DNA from: Anaerolentibacter hominis
Lineage (GTDB): Bacteria > Bacillota > Clostridia > Lachnospirales > Lachnospiraceae
Assembly (NCBI RefSeq): GCF_032380675.1
Contig: NZ_JAWDIX010000001.1
Span: forward strand, 248,001 to 312,000
Direction: 5' to 3'
DNA length: 64,000 nucleotides
Below the pieces are notes generated by a model that was given only the letters and a program-made list of their open reading frames with translations, did not search any database and had not been told where the DNA came from. How positions within the stretch are numbered: position 1 is the first letter of the stretch; the number at the start of each line of letters is the position of its first letter. Below, piece by piece: positions 51,022 to 59,739 of this stretch. The position numbers and the translations under genes were made by a program.

Positions 51022-52353
51022 ATGAAGAAACATCACAACCAATGGGCCAGCAAGCTGGGATTTATACTGGCGACGGCGGGGGCAGCAATAGGTCTGGGAA
51101 ACCTGTGGAAATTTCCTTATCTTATGGGGCGGAACGGAGGCTTTTCTTTTTTAATTGCCTATCTGTTCTTTATCTGTGTCCTGGGTATTCCGGTTATGCT
51201 TACGGAAATGTCGCTGGGAAGAAAGACAAAACATGATCCGGTACATGCTTATCAGGATATACATCCACGTGCAAAAATAGTGGGCGTATTTGGCGTATTG
51301 GCTGCATTTTTCATCCTTTCCTACTATAGTGTTATCGGCGGCTGGATTATTAAATATTTCTTTAATTACGCAACCACCCTGCAGCCCCCGGCAAATTTCG
51401 ATGCTTTTATCGGGAGTACGGGAGAACCGATTTTCTGGCATTTTATCTTTATGCTCCTTACCGCAGCCATCTGTTTATTTGGCGTAAAGGGAATCGAGAA
51501 GGCCAGCAAATTTATGATGCCTACGCTTTTCATTATCATGATCGTTATCATCGTGAGAAGTGTGACCCTGCCCGGCGCAGGTGCAGGCCTGGCCTTTATC
51601 TTCTCTCCTCAGGGAGCAGAATTTAATATGAATTCGATCAGCGCTGCCCTGGGACAGGTGTTCTATTCCCTGAGTCTGTGCATGGGTATAACAATTACGT
51701 ATGGAAGTTATTTGAATAAAAGCGCCAATATACCGAAAAGCTGTTTGAGCGTGGCCGGCCTGGACACGGCGATTGCTATTTTAGCGGGTATTGCTATTTT
51801 TCCGGCTGTATTTTCCTTCGGTCTTCAGCCGGAGCAGGGACCGAGCCTGATATTCGGTACGCTGCCCAAGGTGTTTTCTTCCCTGACCGGCGGTTCCTTT
51901 TTTGCAATCCTATTCTTCCTGTTGATCTTTTTTGCCGCCCTCACCAGCGCGATTGCCCTGCTGGAAGTGGTAGTTTCCTTCACCATGGACAACTGGCACT
52001 GGAACCGGAAGAAATCGGTTGTGATTTTAGCCTTTGTTATTTTCCTTTTGGGCATTCCAAGCTCCCTTTCCTTCGGTGTGCTGGCAGACGTTACAATACT
52101 GAACTACAATTTCTTCGATCTGATCGGAATGCTTACCGACAATATTCTGCTTCCTCTGGGTGGTATCCTGATGTGCTACTACATCGGGTGGAAGTGGAAA
52201 CCTCAGTATCTGGTAGAAGAAATGGAGCAGGAGGGTGTGAAATTCAAATTGCAGAAGTTATGGGTATTCTGCATCCGCTTTATCACCCCGATCCTTGTTA
52301 TAATCGTTACAATTACAGGTTTTGTTTCAATTTACCGGAATGTATTTCAGTAA
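51022..52353 (+). CDS. Sodium-dependent transporter, NSS (SNF) family
   Basis: A 443-residue transporter with about eleven TM helices. Helix 1 has the sodium-site segment ATAGAAIGLGNLWKFPY, and helix 6 the unwound SLSLCMGITITYGSY. This is the LeuT-like fold that carries amino acids with Na+. The short 11-helix form is common in bacteria. GGAGGGG just upstream sets ATG 51022; an ATG six codons earlier overlaps the RBS. The substrate cannot be named with confidence. Confidence 0.92.
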   Translation: MKKHHNQWASKLGFILATAGAAIGLGNLWKFPYLMGRNGGFSFLIAYLFFICVLGIPVMLTEMSLGRKTKHDPVHAYQDIHPRAKIVGVFGVLAAFFILSYYSVIGGWIIKYFFNYATTLQPPANFDAFIGSTGEPIFWHFIFMLLTAAICLFGVKGIEKASKFMMPTLFIIMIVIIVRSVTLPGAGAGLAFIFSPQGAEFNMNSISAALGQVFYSLSLCMGITITYGSYLNKSANIPKSCLSVAGLDTAIAILAGIAIFPAVFSFGLQPEQGPSLIFGTLPKVFSSLTGGSFFAILFFLLIFFAALTSAIALLEVVVSFTMDNWHWNRKKSVVILAFVIFLLGIPSSLSFGVLADVTILNYNFFDLIGMLTDNILLPLGGILMCYYIGWKWKPQYLVEEMEQEGVKFKLQKLWVFCIRFITPILVIIVTITGFVSIYRNVFQ

Positions 52354-52392
52354 ACTCTTGAAAATGCAAAAGAAAGTGCTAAAATATTGGTA

Positions 52393-52465
52393 TGGAGATA
52401 TAGCTCAGCCGGGAGAGCGTTCGCCTCACACGCGAGAGGTCACGGGTTCGAGCCCCGTTGTCTCC
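52393..52465 (+). tRNA. tRNA-Val (anticodon CAC)
   Basis: A cloverleaf can be folded: acceptor GGAGATA with TGTCTCC (one G-T pair), D-arm GCTC...GAGC, anticodon stem TTCGC/GCGAG with loop CTCACAC (anticodon CAC), and T-arm ACGGG-TTCGAGC-CCCGT. The CCA end is not encoded directly after the discriminator base. A terminator follows at once, so it is a single-gene unit. Confidence 0.95.
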
Positions 52466-52469
52466 ATAC

Positions 52470-52497
52470 CAAAGCCCCTGCAGTTGCAGGGGCTTTT
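52470..52497 (+). terminator. Terminator after tRNA-Val
   Basis: AAAGCCCCTGCA pairs with TGCAGGGGCTTT, and a T run follows. Confidence 0.88.
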
Positions 52498-52555
52498 ATT
52501 ATGCGGAATTTGTGAAAAACCCAGGATTTATGCGGGTTTGCAGGGATCTCTTCAA

Positions 52556-52602
52556 GAAATTACGGTGACAATTGCCGGCTCACACATACTTCCCGTAATT
52601 TC
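52556..52602. other. Hairpin with long loop upstream of the small gene
   Basis: GAAATTACGG (52556-52565) pairs with CCGTAATTTC (52593-52602). It lies between the tRNA terminator and the 48-residue gene and may be part of its leader. Confidence 0.35.
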
Positions 52603-52654
52603 TCCCCATACTAATCATGACAAAGAAAGTAATCCCCTTAATATGGAGGTCAGT

Positions 52655-52801
52655 ATGGAAAAAGACAAACAGGAAGAATTAAACCGCAAAAAGTCCAATG
52701 AAAAATTTAACAGCATTACACAGAAAGTGAAACCGGAAAATCAGAACCAGACCCACAACGTCAGGTCAGAGGCAGTGGAACCGAAGATCCGGCAGGTCTG
52801 A
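52655..52801 (+). CDS. Small hydrophilic protein of unknown function
   Basis: A 48-codon gene with a clear GGAGG at 52645-52649. The product is very polar (MEKDKQEELNRKKSNEKF at the start, many Asn, Gln and Lys), lacks Cys and membrane helices, and is probably disordered. The same frame is open much further upstream but there runs through the tRNA, so only this short form is accepted. A hairpin at 52848-52877 follows. No family is recognised. Confidence 0.55.
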   Translation: MEKDKQEELNRKKSNEKFNSITQKVKPENQNQTHNVRSEAVEPKIRQV

Positions 52802-52847
52802 AAGGGGAAAGTAAAGATCGTGTTAAAAATGAAGATCTGATCCGATT

Positions 52848-52877
52848 ACGGGAGAAGAAGCATTTTACTTCTCCCGT
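52848..52877 (+). terminator. Possible terminator after the small gene
   Basis: ACGGGAGAAG (52848-52857) pairs perfectly with CTTCTCCCGT (52868-52877). The T run is weak. Confidence 0.55.
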
Positions 52878-52887
52878 GTATTCTGTT

Positions 52888-52934
52888 ATATTTTTACATA
52901 GGAAAGTTTGGAGAACTTCCCTATGTAAAAATAT
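52888..52934. repeat. Dispersed large palindrome, copy 3 (inverted)
   Basis: Arms of 21 bp (52888-52908 and 52914-52934) with one mismatch and loop TGGAG, the reverse complement of the loop in the other two copies. The core is the same; the outer arms have drifted to AT. Confidence 0.88.
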
Positions 52935-52962
52935 ATCCTAGTTAAATAATGGGGAGGGCCAT

Positions 52963-53991
52963 ATGGGCAGATTGCTTGGATTTTTACTATATCTGGTTTT
53001 GATTGTCCTTTCTTTTTTTATACAGATTATTCTGCATGAACTGGGACACCTGGTATTCGGGCTTATTTCCGGCTATCACTTTGTTTCGTTTCGAATCGGC
53101 TCTGTGACTCTGGTGAAGGATGGCGGGAAGATTCGGCGAAAGAAGTTTACCATTCGGGGAACCGGGGGACAATGCCTCATGATGCCGCCGGAGTCGGACG
53201 GGTATCACTGCCCATGCCGGCTGTACAACCTGGGCGGCGTTCTGATGAACGGGATTACCGCTGTTTTGTGTCTGGCTCTCTACATAATGTTTCCTGGACT
53301 TAGGCCTCTTCGGATATTCTGGCTGGCGATGTTTTTCTGCGGTTTATTTCAGGCTATTACCAATGGATTTCCTATGAGCAGCAGCGGCCTTGTAAATGAC
53401 GGATACAATGCAGAGAATCTCGCGAAAGACCCTCAGTCGCGCTATGCTTTTTATACGCAGCTGCGGGTTAACGGCCTGCTTCATCAGGGAGTGCGGTTAA
53501 AGGACATGCCGCTTGCCTGGTTTCAGGTTTCAGAACAGGACGGGCAGGACAGGACAAGCTATCTTAGGGTTGCTCTCAGGTTATTTGAAGCACAGTATTA
53601 TCACGATAAAAGGGAATTTGACCGGGCGGAGGATTGTTACCTGAAGATTTTAAAGGATTATCCGGATTTGCTGGAGGTATACCGGTATGAAATCCGCTGT
53701 GAACTTTTATTTTATGAACTGATTGGACCCTGCCGGCCGGAGGAAATACATAGACTATACACGGAAGAGCTGAAAAAATATATTCGGAGTACCCGCTGTT
53801 ATATCTCCAGGGAGAGACTTTTGTATGCCTATGCTCTATTTGCTGAGAAAGACAGTAAAAAAGCGGAAGAACAGTTAAAGCAGGTCTTTAAGACGGCAAA
53901 GACCTATCCGGTCAAAGCGGAAGTGGAGAGTGAGCTGGAACTCATCGGGTGGCTGCAAGAACACAGTCCGGCGGAGACTTCCGGTTTATAA
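52963..53991 (+). CDS. M50-like membrane zinc metalloprotease with TPR-like tail
   Basis: A 342-residue protein. The N-terminal half has about four membrane helices with the zinc motif HELGH at 25-29 in helix 1 and a distal NGFPMSSSGLVNDGYNA that matches the N-P...DG motif supplying the third ligand in site-2-type proteases. The C-terminal half (about 190-330) is helical with tetratricopeptide-like spacing (EFDRAEDCYLKILKDYPD). The pairing suggests an intramembrane protease with a docking domain, substrate unknown. GGGGAGG lies upstream of the ATG. Confidence 0.8.
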   Translation: MGRLLGFLLYLVLIVLSFFIQIILHELGHLVFGLISGYHFVSFRIGSVTLVKDGGKIRRKKFTIRGTGGQCLMMPPESDGYHCPCRLYNLGGVLMNGITAVLCLALYIMFPGLRPLRIFWLAMFFCGLFQAITNGFPMSSSGLVNDGYNAENLAKDPQSRYAFYTQLRVNGLLHQGVRLKDMPLAWFQVSEQDGQDRTSYLRVALRLFEAQYYHDKREFDRAEDCYLKILKDYPDLLEVYRYEIRCELLFYELIGPCRPEEIHRLYTEELKKYIRSTRCYISRERLLYAYALFAEKDSKKAEEQLKQVFKTAKTYPVKAEVESELELIGWLQEHSPAETSGL

Positions 53992-54063
53992 ATCCTTTAG
54001 AATCTGAACTGCTGTTTTGTGCTACTATATAGGTATACGGCGGTTTGGGAAGGAAGGGATAAC

Positions 54064-54978
54064 GTGCGGATTGGATTTATATCTGATATACACATTGATT
54101 ATAACAGGCATTATAATTTTGTTGACTTAATGGCTGAAGCGGCGGAGAGAAAGCAACTGGACTATTTGGTGTTTCTGGGAGATACCTGTACAGGGGGAAG
54201 CAGGACGCTGGAGTTTTATGACCGTCTGGCTAAGCGGACGGCGGTAAAGATCCGGGAGATTCCGGGGAATCATGATCAGTATGTCTGGCCGGTCAAAGGT
54301 AAGACCGGGGAACAGATCCGCGCTGAAGCCAGGGTTAATTATCACCTTCTGAACACGCATCCGGAATATTCGCTGTGGAAACATCCGGTTGTGACGAAAG
54401 ACTGGCTGATCACTGGTCTGTGCGGCTGGTATGATTTCAGCTTCCAGAAGGGATATCCGAATATAGATACACAAAAATATGCCGCCAAATGGGTGGCGGG
54501 AGGGCTGTGGCCGGATATCCGATTTATTGACGGAGGCCGGGTCAATGCAGCTTTGGATGCCAGAAGGGTGGAGCGGGACATGGAACTGCTGGCTCCCATT
54601 CTTGAGAATCCTGCATACAAAGGAAAGAAACGCTGTGTTGCAATGCACATGATACCTACCAAGCTTCTGGTGACAAGACATCATATTCCATTTTATATGG
54701 CGGGAGTGAATTTTCTTGGCAGCGAGAAGTACCGGGCATTTTTTGAAAAACATCGTGTGGCGTTGAGTGTCAGCGGTCATTCTCATATGGCCAAGATAAA
54801 GAAGTGGAAAGGGATCACCTACGCCAATGTCTCCCTGGGCTATGGATTTCAGTGGAGAAGGCCGGGGGATGCCCTTGCAGAGATTATGGAAGTTATGTAT
54901 GTAATTTCTGATGAGAAGGATAGGGTTTCTGCGAATAGTCAGGGCAGTGAACTGGCAGAGAGAGGTGATGCGTTATGA
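54064..54978 (+). CDS. Metallophosphoesterase
   Basis: A 304-residue calcineurin-like phosphoesterase. Metal-binding motifs are visible in order: FISDIHID, FLGDTC, PGNHDQY, MHMIP and SGHSH. Start GTG 54064 follows AAGGAAGGG; an earlier in-frame ATG would add 15 unrelated residues. The target could be a phosphodiester or phosphomonoester. The stop overlaps a possible 27-codon frame by four bases. Confidence 0.88.
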   Translation: MRIGFISDIHIDYNRHYNFVDLMAEAAERKQLDYLVFLGDTCTGGSRTLEFYDRLAKRTAVKIREIPGNHDQYVWPVKGKTGEQIRAEARVNYHLLNTHPEYSLWKHPVVTKDWLITGLCGWYDFSFQKGYPNIDTQKYAAKWVAGGLWPDIRFIDGGRVNAALDARRVERDMELLAPILENPAYKGKKRCVAMHMIPTKLLVTRHHIPFYMAGVNFLGSEKYRAFFEKHRVALSVSGHSHMAKIKKWKGITYANVSLGYGFQWRRPGDALAEIMEVMYVISDEKDRVSANSQGSELAERGDAL

Positions 54979-55058
54979 GCTATCCGATGCTGTGGCTGTC
55001 GGAGCTGGCCTGGTTTTTGGGCAGAACATTTCATATAATATGGAGAAAACGTCCGTAA
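54975..55058 (+). CDS. Possible 27-residue peptide between phosphoesterase and PgsA genes
   Basis: ATG 54975 overlaps the phosphoesterase stop (ATGA) and has GAGAGGTG upstream. The product starts MSYPMLWLSELAWFLGRTF and ends with a basic RKRP. Translational coupling and an RBS make expression possible, but no homologue is known to me and the frame is short. Confidence 0.3.
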   Translation: MSYPMLWLSELAWFLGRTFHIIWRKRP

Positions 55059-55077
55059 GGACGGCGGGGAGGACGAT

Positions 55078-55671
55078 ATGTACGAGGATAAACCACTGAG
55101 AGAACAAATTTTTTCGATTCCCAACTTGATGGGATATTTTCGGATTCTGCTGATTCCGTTTTTTGTCTGGCGGTATCTGACTGCGGAAACAACAGGAGAT
55201 TACCGGATCGCAGCGCTGATTATCATGGTGTCAGGGCTGACCGATCTTCTGGACGGCTATGTGGCAAGGCATTTTAATATGGTGACTCAGGTGGGAAAGG
55301 CACTGGACCCTTTTGCGGACAAGCTGACCCAGGGAGCGCTGATTATCTGTCTGTCTACAAGATATCACTGGCTGATCGCATTGATTGTGCTGTTCGTGGT
55401 GAAAGAAGGCTTTATGGGTGTGATGGGGCTGATCATGCTGCGGAAAAATAAGATGTTAAATGGTGCGAAATGGTATGGGAAGATCTGTACAACCGTCCTG
55501 TATGTGGTGATGTTTCTTCTGATTTTACTGCCGGATATGTCGGTTCATGCCGCCAATACGCTGATTGTGGTGTGCGGCGCGGTGATGCTGCTGACTCTGA
55601 TTTCATACATACCGGTATTTATTAAGATGGGCAGGGACCAGGAAGGCATAGAAATCAATCTGAAATCATGA
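55078..55671 (+). CDS. CDP-alcohol phosphatidyltransferase, PgsA-type
   Basis: A 197-residue membrane enzyme with the family motif D-G-x2-A-R-x8-G-x3-D-x3-D, seen as LLDGYVAR followed by GKALDPFADKL. About five TM helices. It most likely makes phosphatidylglycerol phosphate from CDP-diacylglycerol, or a related phospholipid. GGGGAGG precedes the ATG. A second PgsA copy is common in Clostridia, so the main PgsA may be elsewhere. Confidence 0.88.
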   Translation: MYEDKPLREQIFSIPNLMGYFRILLIPFFVWRYLTAETTGDYRIAALIIMVSGLTDLLDGYVARHFNMVTQVGKALDPFADKLTQGALIICLSTRYHWLIALIVLFVVKEGFMGVMGLIMLRKNKMLNGAKWYGKICTTVLYVVMFLLILLPDMSVHAANTLIVVCGAVMLLTLISYIPVFIKMGRDQEGIEINLKS

Positions 55672-55705
55672 TTTGGACTTGAGAAGGAAGAAGGGCTGAA
55701 AGAGC

Positions 55706-56653
55706 ATGATCCTGAGCGTAAGCCGGAGAACGGATATTCCCCATTATTACTGGGACTGGTTTATACAGAGGATGAAGGAAGGATTTCTGTATGTGAGAAA
55801 TCCGGTAAATTATCATCAGGTCAGTAAAATCCTTCTGACGCCGGAGACTGTAGACGGCTTTGTTTTCTGGAGTAAATATCCGGTAATGGCGGCACGCGCT
55901 CTGGATGCAGTTAAGGACTACCCATATTATATTCAATTTACCATTACAGGATATGGCACGGAGGCAGAGCCGGGGCTCCCCTCCAAAGAAAAAGAGATTT
56001 TGCCGCTGTTTCGCGGCCTGGCTGATAAACTTGGGAGGGAACGACTGATCTGGCGTTACGATCCGATCTTTTTCAGCAATACGTATACACCGGAATACCA
56101 TATCAGACAGTTCGGGCGGATGGCCTCCTATCTGGACGGTTATACCGACCGGGTTGTGGTCAGTTTTATGGATTTTTATGAAAAGACGCTGCGCAATACA
56201 GGAGGGCTTGGCATCCTGCCCTTTGAACGGGACGCGTGCTATGCGCTGCTGGAAGAACTGGCGCAGATTGCAGCGGCACATCATATGGAACTGTATACCT
56301 GCGCGGAGAAACTGGACTTTCATGATGCAAGGCTCCGGCAGGTCCGGCCGGGAAGCTGTATTGACCGGCAGTTGTTTGAGCGCCTTACCGGTATGACCGT
56401 CTGCGGGAAAAAGGATCGAAATCAGAGGGCAGAATGTGGCTGCATAGAAAGCATTGACATCGGGGCGTATGATACCTGCCCGACAGGATGCCGATACTGC
56501 TATGCCAATGTGTCCTGTAAGAGAAATACAGCCCCTGCAGGAGAGACAGGAGCTGTACATGAGGCATTGCTGTCAGGACATATCGGCCCGGAGGATCAGA
56601 TAACCCAGCGACGGATGTCCTCGGTACTGGATAACCAGTACCGGTTATTTTAA
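55706..56653 (+). CDS. DUF1848 domain-containing protein
   Basis: A 315-residue protein that opens with ILSVSRRTDIPHYYWDWF, the DUF1848 hallmark, and has PVNYHQVSKILLTPETVDG and FWSKYP. The C-terminus carries a Cys cluster, CGCIESIDIGAYDTCPTGC followed by YCYANVS, likely to hold an Fe-S cluster and reminiscent of radical-SAM folds. The function is unknown; related spore photoproduct-lyase-like roles have been suggested but not shown. Its stop overlaps that of the LysR gene by nine bases. Confidence 0.85.
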   Translation: MILSVSRRTDIPHYYWDWFIQRMKEGFLYVRNPVNYHQVSKILLTPETVDGFVFWSKYPVMAARALDAVKDYPYYIQFTITGYGTEAEPGLPSKEKEILPLFRGLADKLGRERLIWRYDPIFFSNTYTPEYHIRQFGRMASYLDGYTDRVVVSFMDFYEKTLRNTGGLGILPFERDACYALLEELAQIAAAHHMELYTCAEKLDFHDARLRQVRPGSCIDRQLFERLTGMTVCGKKDRNQRAECGCIESIDIGAYDTCPTGCRYCYANVSCKRNTAPAGETGAVHEALLSGHIGPEDQITQRRMSSVLDNQYRLF

Positions 56654-57532
56654 CGCTTTTCTGCAATATTGATAAAAGGCCAGGTTGCGTTTGCCGTAGA
56701 TAGAGTCTTTCAGGTACACAAAATGAAATTCCCGGCTGGCCTGAAGATCTGTGATTTTAATTCTGGAGAGTTTGCCCTCGGCAAGCTCTTTTTTTGCTGC
56801 CGCTTTATAGAGAAACGTAGCGCCCAGATTTTTGCCTGTTAATTCTTTTATGACATTAATGTTCCCTATTTCTGTGTAACTGAGGTTATCTGCCGACAGG
56901 TTGTGTTCGGTCAGAACCTGTTCCAGAATCTCTCTGGCGCCGGAGCCGGGTTCCCGCAGCAGCAGAGGCTTGCGGTATACTTCCTCCAGATGATATTTGC
57001 CGGAGGCGAGTTCCGAATGAGGGGAGCACACACCAATAAATTTTTCTTCCACAAATGTCTTCCAGGCATACTCTTCTTTATTGAAAAAACCTTCAATCAA
57101 GGCGAAGTCCAGCTCGCCCTGATCCAGCATGGAAAGCAGCTCTTTTGTGTTCCCGACTTTCATTGTAATCCGGTATTCCGGGTGATCGGTTAAAAAAGAA
57201 GCGAGGATATCCGGCATAATGTATTCCCCGATGGTGGGCGTCGCACCGAAACAAATATAGTCTCCTTCTTTTTCAGGTATGGCACAGATCTCCCGTTTCA
57301 GCCGTTTGCTGTCGGAATTCAGCGTACGGATACGGGATTCCAGCAGCTTTCCCTGGTCCGTGAGTGAAAGCTGTTTTTTAGAATACTGAAACAGCTTGAC
57401 GCCATAGTGCCGTTCCAGATATTGAATATGCTGTGTCACCGCGGGCTGAGTCAGGTGCAGATGCTCCGCGGTTTTGGTATAATTTAATGTCTTGCAAAGT
57501 TCCATGAAAGTAACGAGACGTGAATCTAACAT
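56645..57532 (-). CDS. LysR-family transcriptional regulator
   Basis: A 295-residue LysR regulator. N-terminal helix-turn-helix LNYTKTAEHLHLTQPAVTQH (about 16-35), linker helix, and a periplasmic-binding-like effector domain (ICFGATPTIGEYIMPD, LDQGELDFALIEG, LLREPGSGAREILEQ). The sequence is close in style to CysL-like regulators of Clostridia. The start is preceded by a twin-palindrome leader on its own strand. No divergent target is adjacent beyond the leader. Confidence 0.9.
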   Translation of the reverse strand: MLDSRLVTFMELCKTLNYTKTAEHLHLTQPAVTQHIQYLERHYGVKLFQYSKKQLSLTDQGKLLESRIRTLNSDSKRLKREICAIPEKEGDYICFGATPTIGEYIMPDILASFLTDHPEYRITMKVGNTKELLSMLDQGELDFALIEGFFNKEEYAWKTFVEEKFIGVCSPHSELASGKYHLEEVYRKPLLLREPGSGAREILEQVLTEHNLSADNLSYTEIGNINVIKELTGKNLGATFLYKAAAKKELAEGKLSRIKITDLQASREFHFVYLKDSIYGKRNLAFYQYCRKALK

Positions 57533-57605
57533 AATTTACCTCTGCATATCGCAGGCTTGCCTGCGATACTGCCTGAATGAATAGTTTGAAAGGTACGTTC
57601 AAACT
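57533..57605 (-). repeat. Twin-palindrome leader element, copy 2 (before LysR)
   Basis: On the minus strand the order is AGTTTGAA...TTCAAACT (57605-57583), a 17-base spacer, CGCAGGCAAGCCTGCG (57565-57550), TATGCA, a GAGG ribosome binding site, and the LysR ATG at 57532. It mirrors 33495-33575, including the spacer length. Confidence 0.8.
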
Positions 57606-57701
57606 TTATACCCCTGCCTTTTCCTATGGGCTTAAGTTTGAATTTTTCTACCTTCTATTTTAATAGAATGAAATGATAAATCAAGGCAAAGGTTTGTTTG
57701 C

Positions 57702-59738
57702 TTATTTAATTTCACTCGTCTCGATCACAAACTTGACACTACCCTCCATTCCGGATGCAATGCCGGAGAAGGACTGGTAGGCGGAGGCTTTTTTCTGAAG
57801 AGAGTCCAGACGGTCAGACAGTTCGCCGAGATCATCGCCAAATAGAGATTTAAGTTTCTGAATGCCGGTCCTGTCGAATTCTTTCATTCCCTCTGCCAGC
57901 TCATCTGCTCCTTCTGCTAATTCAGAAGTCCCGTCAGCAAACGCATGGATACCGTCAGCCAGGGTTGCTCCGCCCGTTTTCAGCGCACGAGCAGCAGACT
58001 GAATGTCTCCGGCGCCATTGCGGAGGGTCTTGCTCTTACCGGTGAGCTCATTGGCCCCTGCCCTCAGGGTAGGTCCCGCTTCTTTTAAGGATGCGGCTCC
58101 GGTTAGCAGCGCCTCATTATTCTGTGTGAGTTTGACCGCACCCAGACGAAGGGTTCCCACTGCTTCCGGCAGACTGGCGGCGGAGGAGAGAAGACCCATG
58201 AGCGGCGTCACCTGTTTCATCGCGGGAGCTAAGGCGGATAAAGCAGAATTTAGTTCCCTGGTACCCGAAGCCACCTGCTTTGCCCCTGCTTCCAGCTGCG
58301 CACCGTTCTTTGATACAACGCCTTTCAGCTGTGCGGTGAGCTGATTCAGCATTTCTTTTTGCTCCCCATCGGGAAGTGATACGGCTATGGCCTGAAAGCC
58401 GTTGGCTAAAGAGGAAAGTCCGTCGTTATAGGAGGAAAGCCCGTCTGCCACAGTTCCTGCCCCTTCCTGGAGGGAAGAAAGTTTGTCGGAACTGAGGCCG
58501 GAGAGTGCAGATTCGAGGGATGAAATTGCCTGTTTTTGTTCATCTGTTACAGAGATCCCGGCATTTACCGCTTCCTCTAACTGCTTGAGTCCGTCCGCCA
58601 GCTCACCTGTTCCATTTACATAATCTGTGATTCCCTCGCTTAAGGTTCCGGCTCCGTCTACATAAGTCTTTACTCCATCAGCCAGCGTATCGGCCCCCTC
58701 GGTATAGGCCTTAATACCTGAGTTTAAGGAGTCTGCTCCGCTGGAGAGCTGTGACAGACCATCCGTAAGGGTTTTTGCTCCGCTTTTTAGATCACCAGTC
58801 TTACTCTTTAGGGTATCGGCTCCCTTTTTCAGGCCGGCAGAACCATCTGCCAGTTTGCCGGAAGCCTCCGCCAGGTCATCCATAGATTCCTTTAGCTCTT
58901 CCAAACCGTCAAAATCATCCAGGTTCAGTTCATCCAGCAGATCACAGGAGGCAAAGGTAAGTGCGGGACCGATTTCCAGTTCGGTTACATCGGCAGTGAT
59001 GGTAAAGGTATCGGGGAAATCCAGGGTATCCCGGTCAATATCCAGCTCTTTATTTAAACCGGGAAAGGCGATACCTACGGCAATGATGTTCTTGGCGTCG
59101 GTGATTAATTTCCCATGTTCGATCCGGACGTTATTAAAATGTTCTGCCGGAAGCATCATAGCGGTAATCATGGTAAATGGAAGATCCTGAGAAGAAAAAT
59201 GCCAGGTCATTTTCAGACTGCCGTTTTTTCCCGCCAGCTGATCGGCGGTCACATTCTTCCCGTTTAATTCATAGGTAATGTTCATGGCTACGGGCAGCTT
59301 TTCTTCTGAGGTGCCCTGGTAATAAATATCGGTGCCGTTTGTCTTCCAGGTCAGCCTCCTGCCGTCCTGGGTAAAGGTCTCTTCCCCTTTTATATTCTCA
59401 ATCTCTTTCAGAGATGAGATATCATTCAGTTCTGTCCCGGAACCGGCGTTCTTTAACCAGTCGGAGACTACAATTTTACGGATGCTTCCATCTGGATCTG
59501 CTGTGGCATAGACGGTTTCATCTTTATACACACCGGATGTTCCGGCAGTTTTCTGACCTTCTTTGGTACCGGAGGCCGATACCGTTTGGATAGCGTCCGC
59601 CAGGGTACTGCTGCCTGGAAAATTGAATCCGGCAGCATTTGATGTGGTTTCTACAGGCAGGAACACGGCGGCAGTGACCATGGCACCCGCTAACAGTACC
59701 GACAGGCCGGATATGATATATTTATTACTTCTCTTCAT
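57702..59738 (-). CDS. Heptad-repeat (xxxLxxG) secreted/membrane-anchored protein
   Basis: A 678-residue protein with an N-terminal signal/anchor (ISGLSVLLAGAMVTAAVFLP, about 9-28). A beta-rich domain covers about 50-270. A long region of heptads with Leu and Gly in fixed places (LADGVKTYVDGAGTLSEG, LNSGIKAYTEGADTLADG and similar) runs from about 290 to 620, matching the xxxLxxG heptad (TIGR03057) seen in YhgE/Pip-like proteins. It lies one base after the MMPL gene on the same strand, so the two probably work together in an envelope transport complex. No C-terminal membrane helices are present. Confidence 0.8.
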   Translation of the reverse strand: MKRSNKYIISGLSVLLAGAMVTAAVFLPVETTSNAAGFNFPGSSTLADAIQTVSASGTKEGQKTAGTSGVYKDETVYATADPDGSIRKIVVSDWLKNAGSGTELNDISSLKEIENIKGEETFTQDGRRLTWKTNGTDIYYQGTSEEKLPVAMNITYELNGKNVTADQLAGKNGSLKMTWHFSSQDLPFTMITAMMLPAEHFNNVRIEHGKLITDAKNIIAVGIAFPGLNKELDIDRDTLDFPDTFTITADVTELEIGPALTFASCDLLDELNLDDFDGLEELKESMDDLAEASGKLADGSAGLKKGADTLKSKTGDLKSGAKTLTDGLSQLSSGADSLNSGIKAYTEGADTLADGVKTYVDGAGTLSEGITDYVNGTGELADGLKQLEEAVNAGISVTDEQKQAISSLESALSGLSSDKLSSLQEGAGTVADGLSSYNDGLSSLANGFQAIAVSLPDGEQKEMLNQLTAQLKGVVSKNGAQLEAGAKQVASGTRELNSALSALAPAMKQVTPLMGLLSSAASLPEAVGTLRLGAVKLTQNNEALLTGAASLKEAGPTLRAGANELTGKSKTLRNGAGDIQSAARALKTGGATLADGIHAFADGTSELAEGADELAEGMKEFDRTGIQKLKSLFGDDLGELSDRLDSLQKKASAYQSFSGIASGMEGSVKFVIETSEIK

Positions 59739-59739
59739 C

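Noticed and set aside
52322..52654. A 159-residue protein starting at 52322
   Set aside because: The first two thirds run through the NSS gene end, the tRNA-Val gene and its terminator. Only the 48-codon part behind GGAGG at 52655 is credible.
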